Translations under genes and position numbers: made by a program
Assembly (NCBI RefSeq): GCF_007828045.1
Contig: NZ_VITN01000018.1
Coordinates: 85,282-149,281, forward strand
Origin: Nitrospirillum amazonense
GTDB lineage: Bacteria > Pseudomonadota > Alphaproteobacteria > Azospirillales > Azospirillaceae
Direction: 5' to 3'
DNA: 64,000 nucleotides
The notes under the pieces: generated by a model
The model's database searches: none
Told to the model about the DNA's origin: nothing
Seen by the model: the letters and a program-made list of their open reading frames with translations, nothing else
Shown here: positions 1-10,024 of the stretch, piece by piece
Layout: each line of letters begins with the position of its first letter
How positions within the stretch are numbered: position 1 is the first letter of the stretch

Positions 1-2
1 TG

Positions 3-464
3 CTGACCGCCATCTCCGGCGTGAACCTGCGGGGCATGGACAACAACATCCTGACCCAGATCGGCCTGGTGGTGCTGGTGGGCCTGGCGGCCAAGAACGC
101 CATCCTGATCGTGGAGTTCGCCAAGCAGGACGAGGAAGAGGGGATGGACCGCTTCCAGGCGGCGGTGCGCGCGGCCCGCACCCGCCTGCGTCCCATCCTC
201 ATGACCTCCTTCGCCTTCATCCTGGGCGTGGTGCCGCTGGTGAACGCCTCGGGCGCCGGGTCGGAGATGCGCCAGGCCCTGGGCACCGCCGTCTTCTTCG
301 GCATGCTGGGCGTCACCTTCTTCGGCCTGCTGTTCACGCCGGTGTTCTACGTCGTCTGCCGCTGGCTGGCGCTGTGGGGCCAGCGGCGTTTCGGCAAGCG
401 GGAGGAGACACCGCCGCATGCCGGCCCCCCGCATGCCGGGTCACCCGGCCACCACACGGCCTGA
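3..464 (+). CDS. RND efflux pump inner-membrane permease, C-terminal end (5' truncated by window)
   Basis: The reading frame is open from the window edge and ends at TGA 462-464, so only about 153 residues of a roughly 1,050-residue transporter are present. The text contains GLAAKNAILIVEFA and then RPILMTSFAFILGVVPL, the classic end of the second transmembrane half of AcrB/MexB-type (HAE1) proton-driven drug exporters. Three hydrophobic segments and a short cytoplasmic tail rich in Pro, His and Gly follow. The outer-membrane lipoprotein gene starts 20 bases downstream, so the two form the end of an efflux operon whose adaptor gene lies upstream of the window. The substrate cannot be judged from this fragment. 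Confidence 0.93.
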   Translation: MTAISGVNLRGMDNNILTQIGLVVLVGLAAKNAILIVEFAKQDEEEGMDRFQAAVRAARTRLRPILMTSFAFILGVVPLVNASGAGSEMRQALGTAVFFGMLGVTFFGLLFTPVFYVVCRWLALWGQRRFGKREETPPHAGPPHAGSPGHHTA

Positions 465-484
465 TGGGGAAGGGGGATCAGTCC

Positions 485-1957
485 ATGCGCATCCATCGCA
501 CCCTGTTGGCCCTGTCGGTTTGCCTGCTGCCGCTGGCCGGCTGCATCACCGTGGGGCCCGATTACCAGGCGCCGGCCAGCCCGGCCGCCGCCGGCACCTC
601 TTTCACCCGCGCGGGTACAGCACCCGCCAGCGCCGCGATCAAGGCGGCCGACATGCTGAAGGCGGAGGAACCGCTGGAGGATTGGTGGCGCCAGCTGGGC
701 GACCCGGTGCTGGACCAGCTGGTGGCCGACGCCGTCAAGGCCAACCTGGACCTGAAGGCGGCCGACGCCGCCGTGCGCGCCGCCCGGGCGGAAGCGGAGG
801 CGGTGGGCGCCCGCAACCTGCCGGCCCTGGGCGCCAGCGCCAGCTACAGCCGTGCGCGCGCCGCCGCGGCCACGCAGCAGGGCCAGCCCAACGCGCAATT
901 GCCCGACAGCAACGTCACCACCGCCGGCGGCAGCCTGTCGTGGGAGATCGACCTGTTCGGCCAGGTGCGGCGGGCCATCGAGGCGGCGGCGGCCGACAGC
1001 GCGCGGGCGGAGGCGCTGCGCCACCAGGTGCTGACGGTCATCATCGCCGATGTGGCCAGCACCTATGTCGACCTGCGCGGCGCCCAGCTGCGCCTGTCGG
1101 TCGCCCTGCGCAACGCGGAGAACCAGCGCGGCACCTTCGACCTGACCCACACCCTCAGCGACGCTGGGCGGGGGACGGACCTGGACATCGCCCGCGCCCA
1201 GGCGCAGCTGGAAACCACCCTGGCCTCCATCCCGCCCCTGCGCGCCACGGTGGCGGCGGATGAGCACATCCTGGCCACCCTGACGGGGCGGGAACCGGGG
1301 GCGCTGCTGAGCCTGTTGGACACGCCGGCCCCCTTGCCCGACCTGCCGGACAGCGTGGCCGTGGGTACGCCCGCCACCCTGCTGGGCCGCCGGGCCGACG
1401 TGGCGGCGGCGGAGCGGGCGCTGGCGGCGGCCACGGCCCGCATCGGCGTCGCCACCGCCGACCTCTACCCCAAGATCTCCCTCACCGGGTCGGTGGAGGT
1501 GCAGGCCCTGCAGCCGGGGGACCTGGGCGCGCGCGGCGCCTTCACCTACGGCATCGGGCCCAGCATCAGCCTGCCGCTGTTCGACGCCGCCCTCTATGCC
1601 CGCATCCGCGAGGCCAACGCCAACACCGACCAGGCGGCGGCCAACTTCCAGAAGGCGGTGCTGACCGCCTGGCAAGAGGCGGAGACGGCGCTGGCCCGCT
1701 ATGCCCAGGAGCGATCGCGGCGCGCCTCGCTGGACACCGCCGCTACCGCCAGCACCCGCGCCGCCAGCCTGGCGGCCACGCGCTACCGCTACGGCGCCGA
1801 CAACTTCCTGACCGTGCTGGATGCCCAGCGCACCCAATTGGAGGCGGAGGACCAGCTGGCCCAGAGCCGCATCCAGGTGGCGCAGGACCTGGTGGCCACG
1901 TACCGGGCGCTGGGCGGCGGCTGGACCATCGCCAAGGACGTGGCGGACGCGCGATAA
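485..1957 (+). CDS. RND efflux outer-membrane lipoprotein, NodT/OprM family
   Basis: This 490-residue protein forms the outer-membrane exit duct of a tripartite efflux pump. The start at ATG 485 is preferred over an upstream in-frame start because it gives a clean lipoprotein signal (MRIHRTLLALSVCLLPLAGC, lipobox LAGC) and has a GGGGGA-type ribosome site just before it. After the signal come VGPDYQAP, typical of the NodT family, and two outer-membrane-efflux repeats: long Ala-rich helices with the EIDLFGQVRR motif near residue 150 and a second copy (GIGPSISLPLFD) near residue 360. It directly follows the permease gene and is surely co-transcribed with it. Confidence 0.95.
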   Translation: MRIHRTLLALSVCLLPLAGCITVGPDYQAPASPAAAGTSFTRAGTAPASAAIKAADMLKAEEPLEDWWRQLGDPVLDQLVADAVKANLDLKAADAAVRAARAEAEAVGARNLPALGASASYSRARAAAATQQGQPNAQLPDSNVTTAGGSLSWEIDLFGQVRRAIEAAAADSARAEALRHQVLTVIIADVASTYVDLRGAQLRLSVALRNAENQRGTFDLTHTLSDAGRGTDLDIARAQAQLETTLASIPPLRATVAADEHILATLTGREPGALLSLLDTPAPLPDLPDSVAVGTPATLLGRRADVAAAERALAAATARIGVATADLYPKISLTGSVEVQALQPGDLGARGAFTYGIGPSISLPLFDAALYARIREANANTDQAAANFQKAVLTAWQEAETALARYAQERSRRASLDTAATASTRAASLAATRYRYGADNFLTVLDAQRTQLEAEDQLAQSRIQVAQDLVATYRALGGGWTIAKDVADAR

Positions 1958-1963
1958 GGGGTC

Positions 1964-2506
1964 TTACCCCCCAGCCGCGAACAGGTCGCCCGTGGCCGCA
2001 GCGGGGCGGGCCGGGCGGCGTCCTTCCAGGGTCAGCAGGTAATCCTTGGCCTGCAGCCCGCCGGCGAAGCCGGTCAGGGTGCCGTCCATGCCCACCACCC
2101 GATGGCAGGGCGCGATGATGGAGATGGGGTTGCGCCCGTTGGCGGCCCCCACCGCCCGCACCGCCGCGGGATTGCCGATCTGCCGGGCAATGTCGCTGTA
2201 GCTGCGCACCTCGCCATAGGGGATGGTCAGCAGCGCCCGCCACACCTGTTTCTGAAAATCCGTGCCGGTGAAGGACAGCGGCACGTCGAACACCGTCAGC
2301 TGCTTGCCGAAGTAGGCCCGCAGCTGCCGTTCGGCCTCATTCAACACCGGATGGTCGGGTTTGGGAACCAGTGGCCCCAGCCGCACCCGGCCCGGCCTGT
2401 CATTCTCCCACAGGATGGCTGCCAGACCCTCATCGCCGGCCACCAGGGTCAGCCGTCCGATGGGGGAGGGCAGGTACCTGAACGCAAACGTGGCGGTACC
2501 GGTCAT
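1964..2506 (-). CDS. ogt: methylated-DNA-protein cysteine S-methyltransferase
   Basis: A suicide DNA-repair enzyme that moves the methyl group from O6-methylguanine or O4-methylthymine to its own cysteine. The 180-residue product carries the active-site motif IIAPCHRVVG with Cys134. It also has the helix-turn-helix segment YGEVRSYSDIARQIG and the asparagine-hinge region AVGAANGRNP. The open frame extends upstream to 2725, but ATG 2506 is preceded by GAGGAG and the homologous region begins there. The gene converges on the efflux operon with only 6 bases between stops. A C-terminal tail rich in Ala and Pro is not part of the family core. Confidence 0.93.
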   Translation of the reverse strand: MTGTATFAFRYLPSPIGRLTLVAGDEGLAAILWENDRPGRVRLGPLVPKPDHPVLNEAERQLRAYFGKQLTVFDVPLSFTGTDFQKQVWRALLTIPYGEVRSYSDIARQIGNPAAVRAVGAANGRNPISIIAPCHRVVGMDGTLTGFAGGLQAKDYLLTLEGRRPARPAAATGDLFAAGG

Positions 2507-2921
2507 GGCGGCAAGCTCCTCATCCGGGGAAGCCGGCAGGGTGGCAAAACGCCGACCCCTAGGGCAAGGGCGGCCATCACAGGCCCGGGCCCTTGGCTTC
2601 GCGCCGGTTTGACGGCCATTATCGTTATTCCCAATTAAATATAACGCATTTAAGGCCCGGTGCTTCAGGTGGCGGACATGGAAAACCTCTGGTTGGGTAA
2701 TAAACTTTGCGCATGACGCAACCATTTTTCTGAATTTAGTTAATGAGAACCGTTATCAATAGGGTCGTCTTCATTCGCCGCCCGAGAAATTCGCCGCCAA
2801 TAACTTGACGGCCTGCGGCCACGTCTTATGATGCCGTATCCATCTGCCGGCGTCTGCTTGCCCATCCCCGGGCGGCGTCCCGCGTTCCGGCAGGGCCGAT
2901 TTTCACGGGAGCGTGTGAGAC
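2507..2921. promoter_or_regulatory. divergent ogt / fdnG intergenic region with Fur-box-like palindrome
   Basis: This 415-base spacer between the divergent ogt and fdnG genes is much more AT-rich between about 2620 and 2780 than the flanking genes, which fits promoters in both directions. At 2742-2760 the 19-mer AATGAGAACCGTTATCAAT has 9-1-9 dyad character and differs from the classical Fur-box core at about three positions. No credible additional gene is seen here. The in-frame upstream extension of ogt lacks a ribosome site and conserved sequence. Confidence 0.4.
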
Positions 2922-5900
2922 ATGGATCTCAGTCGTCGCGGCTTTATCAAGCTGACCGGCGCGGGACTGGCGGTCTCCAGCATGGGCGCGCTGGGCTTCG
3001 GCTCGGCGGGCACGGCGCTGGCGGCCTCGGTCCGGCCCTTCAGGTTGACCGCCGCCACCGAAACCCGCAACACCTGCACCTATTGCTCGGTGGCTTGCGG
3101 CATCCTCATCTACAGCCAGGGCGATCGCGCGAAGAACGTGAAGTCCTCGGTCATCCATATCGAGGGTGATCCGGACCATCCCGTCAACCGCGGCACCCTG
3201 TGCCCCAAGGGCGCCGGCCTGCTGGACATCGTGCGGGCGCCGGGCCGCCTGACGGTGCCGAAGTATCGCGCCGCCGGTGCGACGGAGTGGAAGGAGGTCA
3301 GCTGGGATTTCGCCCTGGACCGCATCGCCACGCTGATGAAGCAGGACCGCGACGCCCATTTCATCGAGAAGAACGAGGCGGGCGCCACGGTGAACCGGTG
3401 GCTGTCCACCGGCATGCTGGCCGCCTCCGCTTCCTCCAGCGAGACGGCCTACGCCACGTGGAAGGTCGCCCGTTCGCTGGGCATGTTGGCATTCGACAAC
3501 CAGGCGCGTGTCTGACACGGACCGACGGTGGCCAGTTTGGCCCCAACATTCGGTCGCGGTGCGATGACCAACACCTGGCAGGACATTAAGAACGCCAATG
3601 TCGTGCTGGTGATGGGCGGCAATGCCGCCGAGGCGCATCCTTGCGGTTTCAAATGGGTGATCGAGGCCAAGATCGAGAACAAGGCCAAGCTGGTCGTTGT
3701 CGATCCCCGCTTCACCCGCACGGCCTCCGTGGCCGACGTCTACGCCCCCATCCGGCCGGGCACCGATATCGCTTTCCTCAGCGGCGTCATGCGCTACCTG
3801 CTGGAGAACGATGCGATCCAGCACGCCTATGTGAAGGCCTACACCAACGCCAGCCTGATCGTTAAGGAAGGCTATGGCTTCGAGGATGGGCTGTTCACCG
3901 GCTATAACGAGGAAAAGCGCAGCTACGACAAGTCCAGCTGGGATTACGAGCTGGATGAGCAGGGCTACGCCAAGTCCGACGACACCTGGCAGCACCCGCG
4001 CTGCGTCATCAACCTGCTGAAAGGCCATGTGGCCCGGTATACGCCTGAGCTGGTGTCCCGCATCTGTGGCACGCCCCAGGACAAGTACCTGGAGATCTGC
4101 AAGATCTTCGCCAGCACGGCGGCGCCGGACAAGGCGCTGACCAGCCTGTTCGCGCTGGGGTGGACGCAGCATTCCGTGGGCGCGCAGAACATCCGCGCCA
4201 TGGCCATGGTGCAACTGCTGCTGGGCAACATCGGCGTCGCCGGTGGCGGCATGAACGCGCTGCGCGGTCATTCCAACATCCAGGGCCTGACCGATGTCGG
4301 CCTGATGTCCAACCTGCTTCCCGGCTACATGACCATTCCGAAGGATACGGACGTCAGCCTGGACAAGTATCTGGAGACCAAGCAGTTCAAGCCGCTGCGG
4401 CCGGGGCAGACCAGCTACTGGCAGAACTACCGCAAGTTCTTCGTCAGCTTCCAGAAGGCCCTGTACGGCGATGCCGCCAAGGCCGAGAACAACTGGGCCT
4501 ACGACTGGCTGCCCAAGCTGGACGTGGACGGCTACGACGTGCTGCGCGCGTTCGAGCTCATGGATAACGGGCAGATGAACGGCTACATCTGCCAGGGCTT
4601 CAACCCCATGCAGGCCTTCCCCGACCGGGGCAAGATCCGCCGCAGCCTGTCCAAGCTGAAGTATCTGGTGGTCATCGACCCGCTGGATACCGAGACGGCC
4701 AACTTCTGGCAGGACTACGGTCCGCAGAATCCGTCCAAGCCGGCCGAGATCCAGACCGAGGTGTTCCAGTTGCCCACCACCTGCTTCGCGGAGGAGGATG
4801 GCTCGCTCGTCAACTCCGCCCGCTGGCTGCAGTGGCACTGGAAGGCGGCGGACGCGCCGGGCCAGGCCAAGCCCGACCTGTGGATCATGGCCGGGCTGTA
4901 CCACCGCCTGAAGTCCATGTACGCCAAGGACGGCGGCGCCTTCCCCGATCCCATCCTGAACCTCAGCTGGTCCTATGCCGATCCGGCGGAGCCGCAACCG
5001 GCCGAGCTGGCGCGGGAGATGAACGGCCGCGCCTTGGTCGACATCAAGGACGACACGGGGGCGGTGGTGCTGAAGGCCGGGCAGCAGCTGGACGGCTTCG
5101 CCCAACTGCGCGACGACGGCACCACCATGTCCGGCTGCTGGATTTTCGCCGGCAGTTGGACGGAGAAGGGCAACCAGATGGCCCGGCGCGACGCGTCGGA
5201 CCCGCGCGATGCCGGCATCGCCCCCAACTGGGCGTGGGCCTGGCCTGCCAATCGCCGCATCCTGTACAACCGCGCCAGCGCCGACCTGGACGGCAAGGCG
5301 TGGAACCCGCACAAGCCCGTCATCCAGTGGAACGGGTCCAAGTGGGTGGGCTTCGACGTGCCGGACTACGGCCCGACCGTGAAGCCGCAGGACGGGGTCG
5401 GCCCCTTCATCATGAACCAGGAAGGGCAGGGTCGCCTGTTCGCCCGGGGCCTGATGGTCGAGGGGCCGTTCCCCGAGCATTACGAGCCGTTCGAAAGCCC
5501 GGCGGAAAACGTGCTTCATCCCAAGGTGAAGAGCAACCCGGCCGCCCGCGTCTTCCCCAACGACCGCAAGGCGATGGGGACGGCGCAGGACTTCCCCTAT
5601 GTCGGCACCACCTACCGCCTGACCGAGCACTTCCACTATTGGACCAAGCATGCGCTGATCAACGCCATCCTCCAGCCGGAGGAGTTCGTGGAGATCGGCG
5701 AGGCCCTGGCCAAGGAGAAGGGCATCGAGCAGGGCGGCTGGGTCAAGGTGTCGTCCAAGCGCGGCCAGGTGATCTGCAAGGCCTTCGTGACCAAGCGCAT
5801 CAAGCCGCTGATGGTGGACGGCAAGCCGACCCACGTCATCGGCTGTCCCATCCACTGGGGCTTCACCGGTGTGGCGCGCAAGGGCTACGGCGCCAATACC

Positions 5901-6062
5901 CTGACGCCGTTCGTGGGTGACGCCAACACCAACACGCCGGAGTTCAAGGCCTTCCTGCTCAACATCGAGAAGACCAACGCGCCGCCCGCGGTGGACGTGG
6001 CCCAGGGGCCGCGTGACGCCCAAGGGGTGCCGAAGTCGCTCACCAAGGTGGGGAGCCTGTGA
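2922..6062 (+). CDS. fdnG: formate dehydrogenase-N alpha subunit, selenocysteine-containing
   Basis: The catalytic molybdopterin subunit oxidises periplasmic formate to CO2. The 1,046-residue product starts at ATG 2922 with a twin-arginine signal (SRRGFIK), so it is exported folded. A [4Fe-4S] motif of type CTYCSVACG lies near residue 47. The frame is interrupted only by TGA 3513-3515, codon 198, inside ARV-U-HGPTV...GRGAMTN. This is exactly where Escherichia coli FdnG/FdoG carry selenocysteine, and the same frame continues to 6062. The gene must be read through: two separate ORFs are not two genes. The stop overlaps the fdnH start (TGATG). All of selA, selB, selC and selD lie within the next 9 kb. 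Confidence 0.97.
3513..3556 (+). promoter_or_regulatory. selenocysteine UGA codon and bacterial SECIS hairpin in fdnG
   Basis: Immediately after TGA 3513-3515 a two-part hairpin can be drawn. GACCGA (3520-3525) pairs with TCGGTC (3550-3555). Above it, GGCC (3530-3533) pairs with GGCC (3539-3542) around the loop AGTTT, which contains the G and U expected for SelB binding. The apical loop lies about 18-22 bases after the UGA, within the range known for bacterial SECIS elements. The structure is within coding sequence, as in E. coli fdnG and fdhF. Confidence 0.85.
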
Positions 6063-6985
6063 TGGCCGACCTGCAATCCCAGGACTACATCCGCCGGTCG
6101 GCCACCAACCTGACGCCGCCTTCGGTGCGCCACCATGAGCTTGAGGTGGCCAAGCTGATCGACGTCAGCCGCTGCATCGGCTGCAAGGCCTGCCAGTCCG
6201 CCTGCATGGAATGGAACAACCTGCGGCCGGAGATGGAGGAGTTCAACGGCGCCTACGAGAACCCGCACGACCTCAACCCCGGCACCTGGACCCTGATGCG
6301 ATTCGCCGAGTACGAGGACGAGCAGGGGAACCTGGAGTGGCTGATCCGCAAGGACGGCTGCATGCACTGCGAGGATCCGGGCTGCCTCAAGGCCTGCCCG
6401 GCCCCCGGCGCCATCGTCCAGTACGCCAACGGCATCGTCGACTTCATCAGCGAGAACTGCATCGGCTGCGGCTATTGCGTGAAGGGCTGTCCCTTCAACA
6501 TCCCGCGCATCAGCGCCCAGGACCACAAGTCGTACAAGTGCACCTTGTGCTCTGACCGCGTGGGCGTGGGGCTGGAGCCGGCCTGCGTGAAGACCTGCCC
6601 GACCGGCGCCATCATGTTCGGCTCCAAGGACGACATGAAGGACTGGGCGGGCGAGCGTATCGCCGAGCTGAAGGAACGCGGCTTCCAGAACGCCGGCCTG
6701 TATGACCCGCCGGAGGTGGGCGGCACCCACGTCATGTACGTGCTGCACCACGCCGACAAGCCCTCGCTCTACTCCGGCTTGCCGGACAAGCCCCACATCA
6801 GCGCGCTGGTGGGGGCGTGGAAGGGCGTCCTGAAGCCGCTGGCCCTGGCTGGCCTGGCCTTCGCCGCCGTCAGCGCCTTCGTCCATTCCATCGTCTCCGG
6901 CCCCAATGAGACGACGGAGGCGGACGAGGCGCGCGCGCGGGCGGAGATGGAGAAGGCGAAACGGAATGGGAGTGCTGAGTCATGA
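6062..6985 (+). CDS. fdnH: formate dehydrogenase-N beta subunit, iron-sulfur electron carrier
   Basis: The 307-residue electron-transfer subunit carries electrons from the alpha subunit to cytochrome b. Four ferredoxin-type cysteine clusters are visible: [37 protein letters not shown] and CTLCSDRVG...CVKTCP, predicting four [4Fe-4S] centres. A single hydrophobic helix near residues 255-280 anchors the C-terminus in the membrane. ATG 6062 overlaps the fdnG stop; a GTG three bases upstream is less likely. The stop overlaps the fdnI start (ATGA). A basic and acidic tail follows the anchor. Confidence 0.96.
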   Translation: MADLQSQDYIRRSATNLTPPSVRHHELEVAKLIDVSRCIGCKACQSACMEWNNLRPEMEEFNGAYENPHDLNPGTWTLMRFAEYEDEQGNLEWLIRKDGCMHCEDPGCLKACPAPGAIVQYANGIVDFISENCIGCGYCVKGCPFNIPRISAQDHKSYKCTLCSDRVGVGLEPACVKTCPTGAIMFGSKDDMKDWAGERIAELKERGFQNAGLYDPPEVGGTHVMYVLHHADKPSLYSGLPDKPHISALVGAWKGVLKPLALAGLAFAAVSAFVHSIVSGPNETTEADEARARAEMEKAKRNGSAES

Positions 6986-7656
6986 GCTATCCCAAGGGAA
7001 CCATCGTCCGTAATTCCACCCTGACCCGGGTGAACCACTGGATCACCGGCCTCTGCTTCGTGCTGCTGACCCTGTCGGGCCTGGCCATGTTCCACCCCGT
7101 CTTCTTCTGGCTGTCGAACCTGTTCGGCAGCGGGCAGTGGATGCGGGCGCTGCACCCATGGCTGGGTGTGACCCTGATCGTCAGCTTCCTGGGGCTGTTC
7201 ATCCAGTTCTGGCGGGACAATTTGTGGAACCGCGACGACGTGGAATGGGCCAAGTCGCTGGACAAGGTGCTGGACAACCGGGAGGAGGAGGTGCCGCCCG
7301 TTGGCCGCTTCAACGCCGGCCAGAAGGTGGTGTTCTGGGGCATGGCCCTGATCCTCCCGGTGCTGTTCGTCACCGGCATCCTGATCTGGGAGGTCTATTT
7401 CGGCGGCGCCACCTCCATCGAGACGCAGCGCGTCGCCGTGCTGATCCACAGCCTGGGCGCCATCGGCGCCATCCTGATCTGGATCACGCATGTCTACGCG
7501 GCGATCTGGGTGAAGGGGTCCATGCGGGCCATGCTGCACGGCTGGGTCACGCCCGGCTGGGCCCACCGGCACCATCGCAAGTGGTTCCAGCGCCTGGTCG
7601 CCACCGGCTCCCCCGGGCCGACGCCGGACAGCACGGCTAAATTCCGCGAGCATTAA
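6982..7656 (+). CDS. fdnI: formate dehydrogenase-N gamma subunit, cytochrome b556
   Basis: A 224-residue integral membrane di-haem cytochrome passes electrons to the quinone pool. Four hydrophobic helices are apparent. Histidines in the first (TRVNHWITG), second (ALHPWLG) and last (LIHSLG, WITHVYA) are in the places of the known haem and menaquinone-site ligands of the family. The loop between helices two and three is charged, and the C-terminus is His/Arg-rich. ATG 6982 overlaps the fdnH stop by four bases, giving tight translational coupling in the fdnGHI operon. Confidence 0.95.
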   Translation: MSYPKGTIVRNSTLTRVNHWITGLCFVLLTLSGLAMFHPVFFWLSNLFGSGQWMRALHPWLGVTLIVSFLGLFIQFWRDNLWNRDDVEWAKSLDKVLDNREEEVPPVGRFNAGQKVVFWGMALILPVLFVTGILIWEVYFGGATSIETQRVAVLIHSLGAIGAILIWITHVYAAIWVKGSMRAMLHGWVTPGWAHRHHRKWFQRLVATGSPGPTPDSTAKFREH

Positions 7657-7680
7657 GCGGCATCGGCGCTTATCTATCAC

Positions 7681-7720
7681 GGGGGCGCGGTCCGACCAGG
7701 CCGCGCCCCCGCTTGCTTTT
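7681..7720 (+). terminator. GC-rich hairpin between fdnI and fdhE
   Basis: GGGGGCGCGG (7681-7690) pairs perfectly with CCGCGCCCCC (7701-7710) around a ten-base loop. A weakly T-rich GCTTGCTTTT follows. It sits 25 bases after the fdnI stop and 15 bases before fdhE, so it may reduce transcription into fdhE or stabilise the fdnGHI message rather than fully terminate. Confidence 0.6.
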
Positions 7721-7734
7721 CCAGGAGTTCGATC

Positions 7735-8661
7735 ATGAGACAGGGTGAAGTGGCGCCCAAGGCGCCGTGGATCGGCAACCCGCAGGGCGGGGTGACGGCG
7801 CCGGCCCCCATTATCCTGCCCGATCCGTCCACGCGCTTCGCCCGCACCTCCGGGCGGCTGGGCGTGCTGGCGGTCGACCACCCCATGGCGCAGTGGCTGG
7901 AGTTTTTGTGCGAGCTGTCGCAGGCCCAGCACGACGCGGCCGACATGATCGACGTGACCGCCCCGGACGCCGACGACGTGGCCGTCGCCACCGACGCCGG
8001 CATGCCGCCCCTGGCCGCCGATGGCCATGAGCGCGACATCGTCTGGCGCGAGGCGCTGACCCTGATCCTGCGCCATTTCGACCGCCTGCCCGAGGTGCCG
8101 GATCTGGTGGCCTCCGTCATCGACAGCCTGAACGAGGTGGACGGCGACACGCTGGAATACCTGGCCAACGACTTCCTCAGCGGCAATGTCGCGCCTGAGG
8201 ATGCCGGCCGCGCCGTCTTCATCGCCGCCGCCCTGCAGGTCTATTTCACCAAGCTGGCCGCCAGCCTGGAGGCGGACCAGGTGCATTTGCTGCCGGAACG
8301 CGGCCTGTGCCCCTGCTGCGGATCCACCCCGGTGGCGGGCGTCATCACCGCCTCCGGCTCCACGCCCGGCGTGCGCTACCTCTACTGCTCCCTCTGCTCC
8401 ACCGCCTGGAACCATGTGCGGGCGGTGTGCATCACCTGTGGGCAATCTGCCCACCTGTCGCTGAAAAGCGTGGAGGGGGAGAATGGCGCCGTGCAAGCGG
8501 AAACCTGCGACGACTGCCACACCTACGCCAAGATGCTGTACCTGGCCAAGGACCCCAAGCTGGACGCTTACGCCGACGACCTGGCCAGCCTGGGCCTGGA
8601 CCTGATGGTGGCCGAAGTCGGCTGGCTGCGCCACGCGCCCAACCCGCTGCTGCTGGCGTGA
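7735..8661 (+). CDS. fdhE: formate dehydrogenase accessory protein
   Basis: FdhE is a cytoplasmic rubredoxin-like maturation factor needed for active respiratory formate dehydrogenases. The 308-residue product has an acidic helical N-terminal half. Its C-terminal half holds four CxxC pairs (CPCC, CSLC, CITC, CDDC), the family's iron-binding hallmark, with CPCCGSTPVAG as the recognisable signature near residue 190. It starts 78 bases after fdnI with AGGAG upstream and belongs to the same cluster. The product fits the usual length of about 300 residues. Confidence 0.94.
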   Translation: MRQGEVAPKAPWIGNPQGGVTAPAPIILPDPSTRFARTSGRLGVLAVDHPMAQWLEFLCELSQAQHDAADMIDVTAPDADDVAVATDAGMPPLAADGHERDIVWREALTLILRHFDRLPEVPDLVASVIDSLNEVDGDTLEYLANDFLSGNVAPEDAGRAVFIAAALQVYFTKLAASLEADQVHLLPERGLCPCCGSTPVAGVITASGSTPGVRYLYCSLCSTAWNHVRAVCITCGQSAHLSLKSVEGENGAVQAETCDDCHTYAKMLYLAKDPKLDAYADDLASLGLDLMVAEVGWLRHAPNPLLLA

Positions 8662-8706
8662 GAGAAGGCGGCTCCGGTTCGGATGGCCGGGGCCGCGTCT
8701 GAGGCG

Positions 8707-9774
8707 CTATGAGAACAACGCCACGGCCAGATAGCCGCCGACGATGCCCAGCAGCACCACGCCGGCGATGACCGCCGCCAGCGCCTTCTGCGGGAAGGAG
8801 CGGTGCAGCATGGCGATGGAGGGCAGGCTGATGGGCGGCAGGGTCATCAGCAGGGCGCCGGCGGGCCCCACGCCCATGCCCAGCGACAGCATGGCCTGGA
8901 TGATGGGAACCTCGCCCGCCGTGGGGATGACGAACAGCGTACCGGCGATGGCGAAGGCGGCGATCCAGATGAACTGGTTGCCGATCTCCGGCCCGATGGC
9001 GGGGAACAGCCAGGCGCGGGCAGCACCCAGGGCCAGGACGATGACAATGTATTCCGGGATCAGGCGCACGGCCATGCGGCCCAGGATCTTGAGCCAGCGG
9101 ACGAAGGGGTTCTGCGCCTCCGCCTCCGCTTGCAGGGCCAGCAGGGCGGCTTCCTGGTCCGGCATGGGGCTGACGCGGTTGGCCAGCAGGCCCAGGCCCA
9201 GCACCATGACCAAACCTAGGGCAAGACGCAGGCCCGTCCACTGCCAGCCCAGGACGAAGCCGATGAAGACCAGGGTGGCGGGGTTCAGCACGGTGTTGCC
9301 CAGCCAGAAGGCCATGGCCGCCCCCGGCGCCGCCTGCTGGCGGCGCAGGCCCATCACCACCGGGGCGGCACAGCAGGTGCACATCATGCCGGGCAGGGAC
9401 AGCAGGCCGCCGGCCAGCACGCTGCCGAAGCCGGTGCGGCCCAGGGCGCGCGCCACCCAGGTGACGGGCAGCAGCGCCTGGATGGCGGAGCCCAGCAGCA
9501 GGCCCAGCACCATGGCCTGCCAGATGGCCTTGCCGTAGGCCAGGGCATAGCCCACGGCCGCCTCCCACGACGGGGCCGGGGCGGCGGCGTCCGTGCCCAT
9601 CAGGATGGACTTGCCGATGGCATGGTTGGCCGCCGCCACGAAGGCACGGGCGTAATAGGGCGACCATTTCACGTAGAACAGGCCGGCGATGGCGATCAAG
9701 GCGACGATGGCGATCCCCACCATGGGGTGGGGGCGGCCGGGGATGTGCGGCGACTTCGCGGCGGTCAGGTCCAT
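8707..9774 (-). CDS. permease of the ArsP/YraQ (DUF318) family
   Basis: A polytopic membrane protein of about 355 residues with roughly eight hydrophobic segments. It contains the family-type motif GGLLSLPGMMCTCCAAPVV, with a Cys-Thr-Cys-Cys cluster inside the membrane, and a second conserved stretch FVIPTAGEVPIIQAMLS. These permeases move oxyanions or organo-metalloids in known cases (ArsP exports organoarsenicals); the substrate here is unknown. The location between fdhE and selD in a selenium locus makes a selenium-related role worth testing, but that is only context. The start at ATG 9774 is a choice: the frame remains open to 9936 and no strong ribosome site decides. Confidence 0.75.
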   Translation of the reverse strand: MDLTAAKSPHIPGRPHPMVGIAIVALIAIAGLFYVKWSPYYARAFVAAANHAIGKSILMGTDAAAPAPSWEAAVGYALAYGKAIWQAMVLGLLLGSAIQALLPVTWVARALGRTGFGSVLAGGLLSLPGMMCTCCAAPVVMGLRRQQAAPGAAMAFWLGNTVLNPATLVFIGFVLGWQWTGLRLALGLVMVLGLGLLANRVSPMPDQEAALLALQAEAEAQNPFVRWLKILGRMAVRLIPEYIVIVLALGAARAWLFPAIGPEIGNQFIWIAAFAIAGTLFVIPTAGEVPIIQAMLSLGMGVGPAGALLMTLPPISLPSIAMLHRSFPQKALAAVIAGVVLLGIVGGYLAVALFS

Positions 9775-9936
9775 GGGGATGCGTCCGTGGCATAGGCTGG
9801 GGCACGCGGGGGGCGGCACGTCCCCCACGTCTTGGACCCGACCGGGCCACGGGGTCCGCATCGGGAGTCGGCTATCGACGCAACGCGGCGATAGGCATCC
9901 TCGATCGAACAACTCCGGTCTTAACGCCGCTTGCAA

Positions 9937-9955
9937 ATAAGGGCAATGTCCTTAT
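9937..9955. promoter_or_regulatory. inverted repeat upstream of selD
   Basis: ATAAGG (9937-9942) and CCTTAT (9950-9955) form a dyad with a seven-base spacer in the AT-rich 250-base gap between the divergent permease gene and selD. The selD start lies 70 bases downstream. It is a candidate operator; no regulator can be named. Confidence 0.3.
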
Positions 9956-10024
9956 CTGCGATGTGGTTGGTTTGCCTGCAGACAATACAAAAACCGGTCT
10001 TCCATACAATTGAAGGCGATAGAA

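Noticed and set aside
2922..3515. fdnG as a pseudogene or two genes split by a stop codon
   Set aside because: The TGA is at the conserved selenocysteine position, the frame continues unchanged, a SECIS-like hairpin follows, and all sel genes are nearby.
2826..6023. 1,065-codon minus-strand frame opposite fdnG
   Set aside because: It overlaps the clearly conserved formate dehydrogenase gene, and its product is Arg/Gly/His-rich with no motif.
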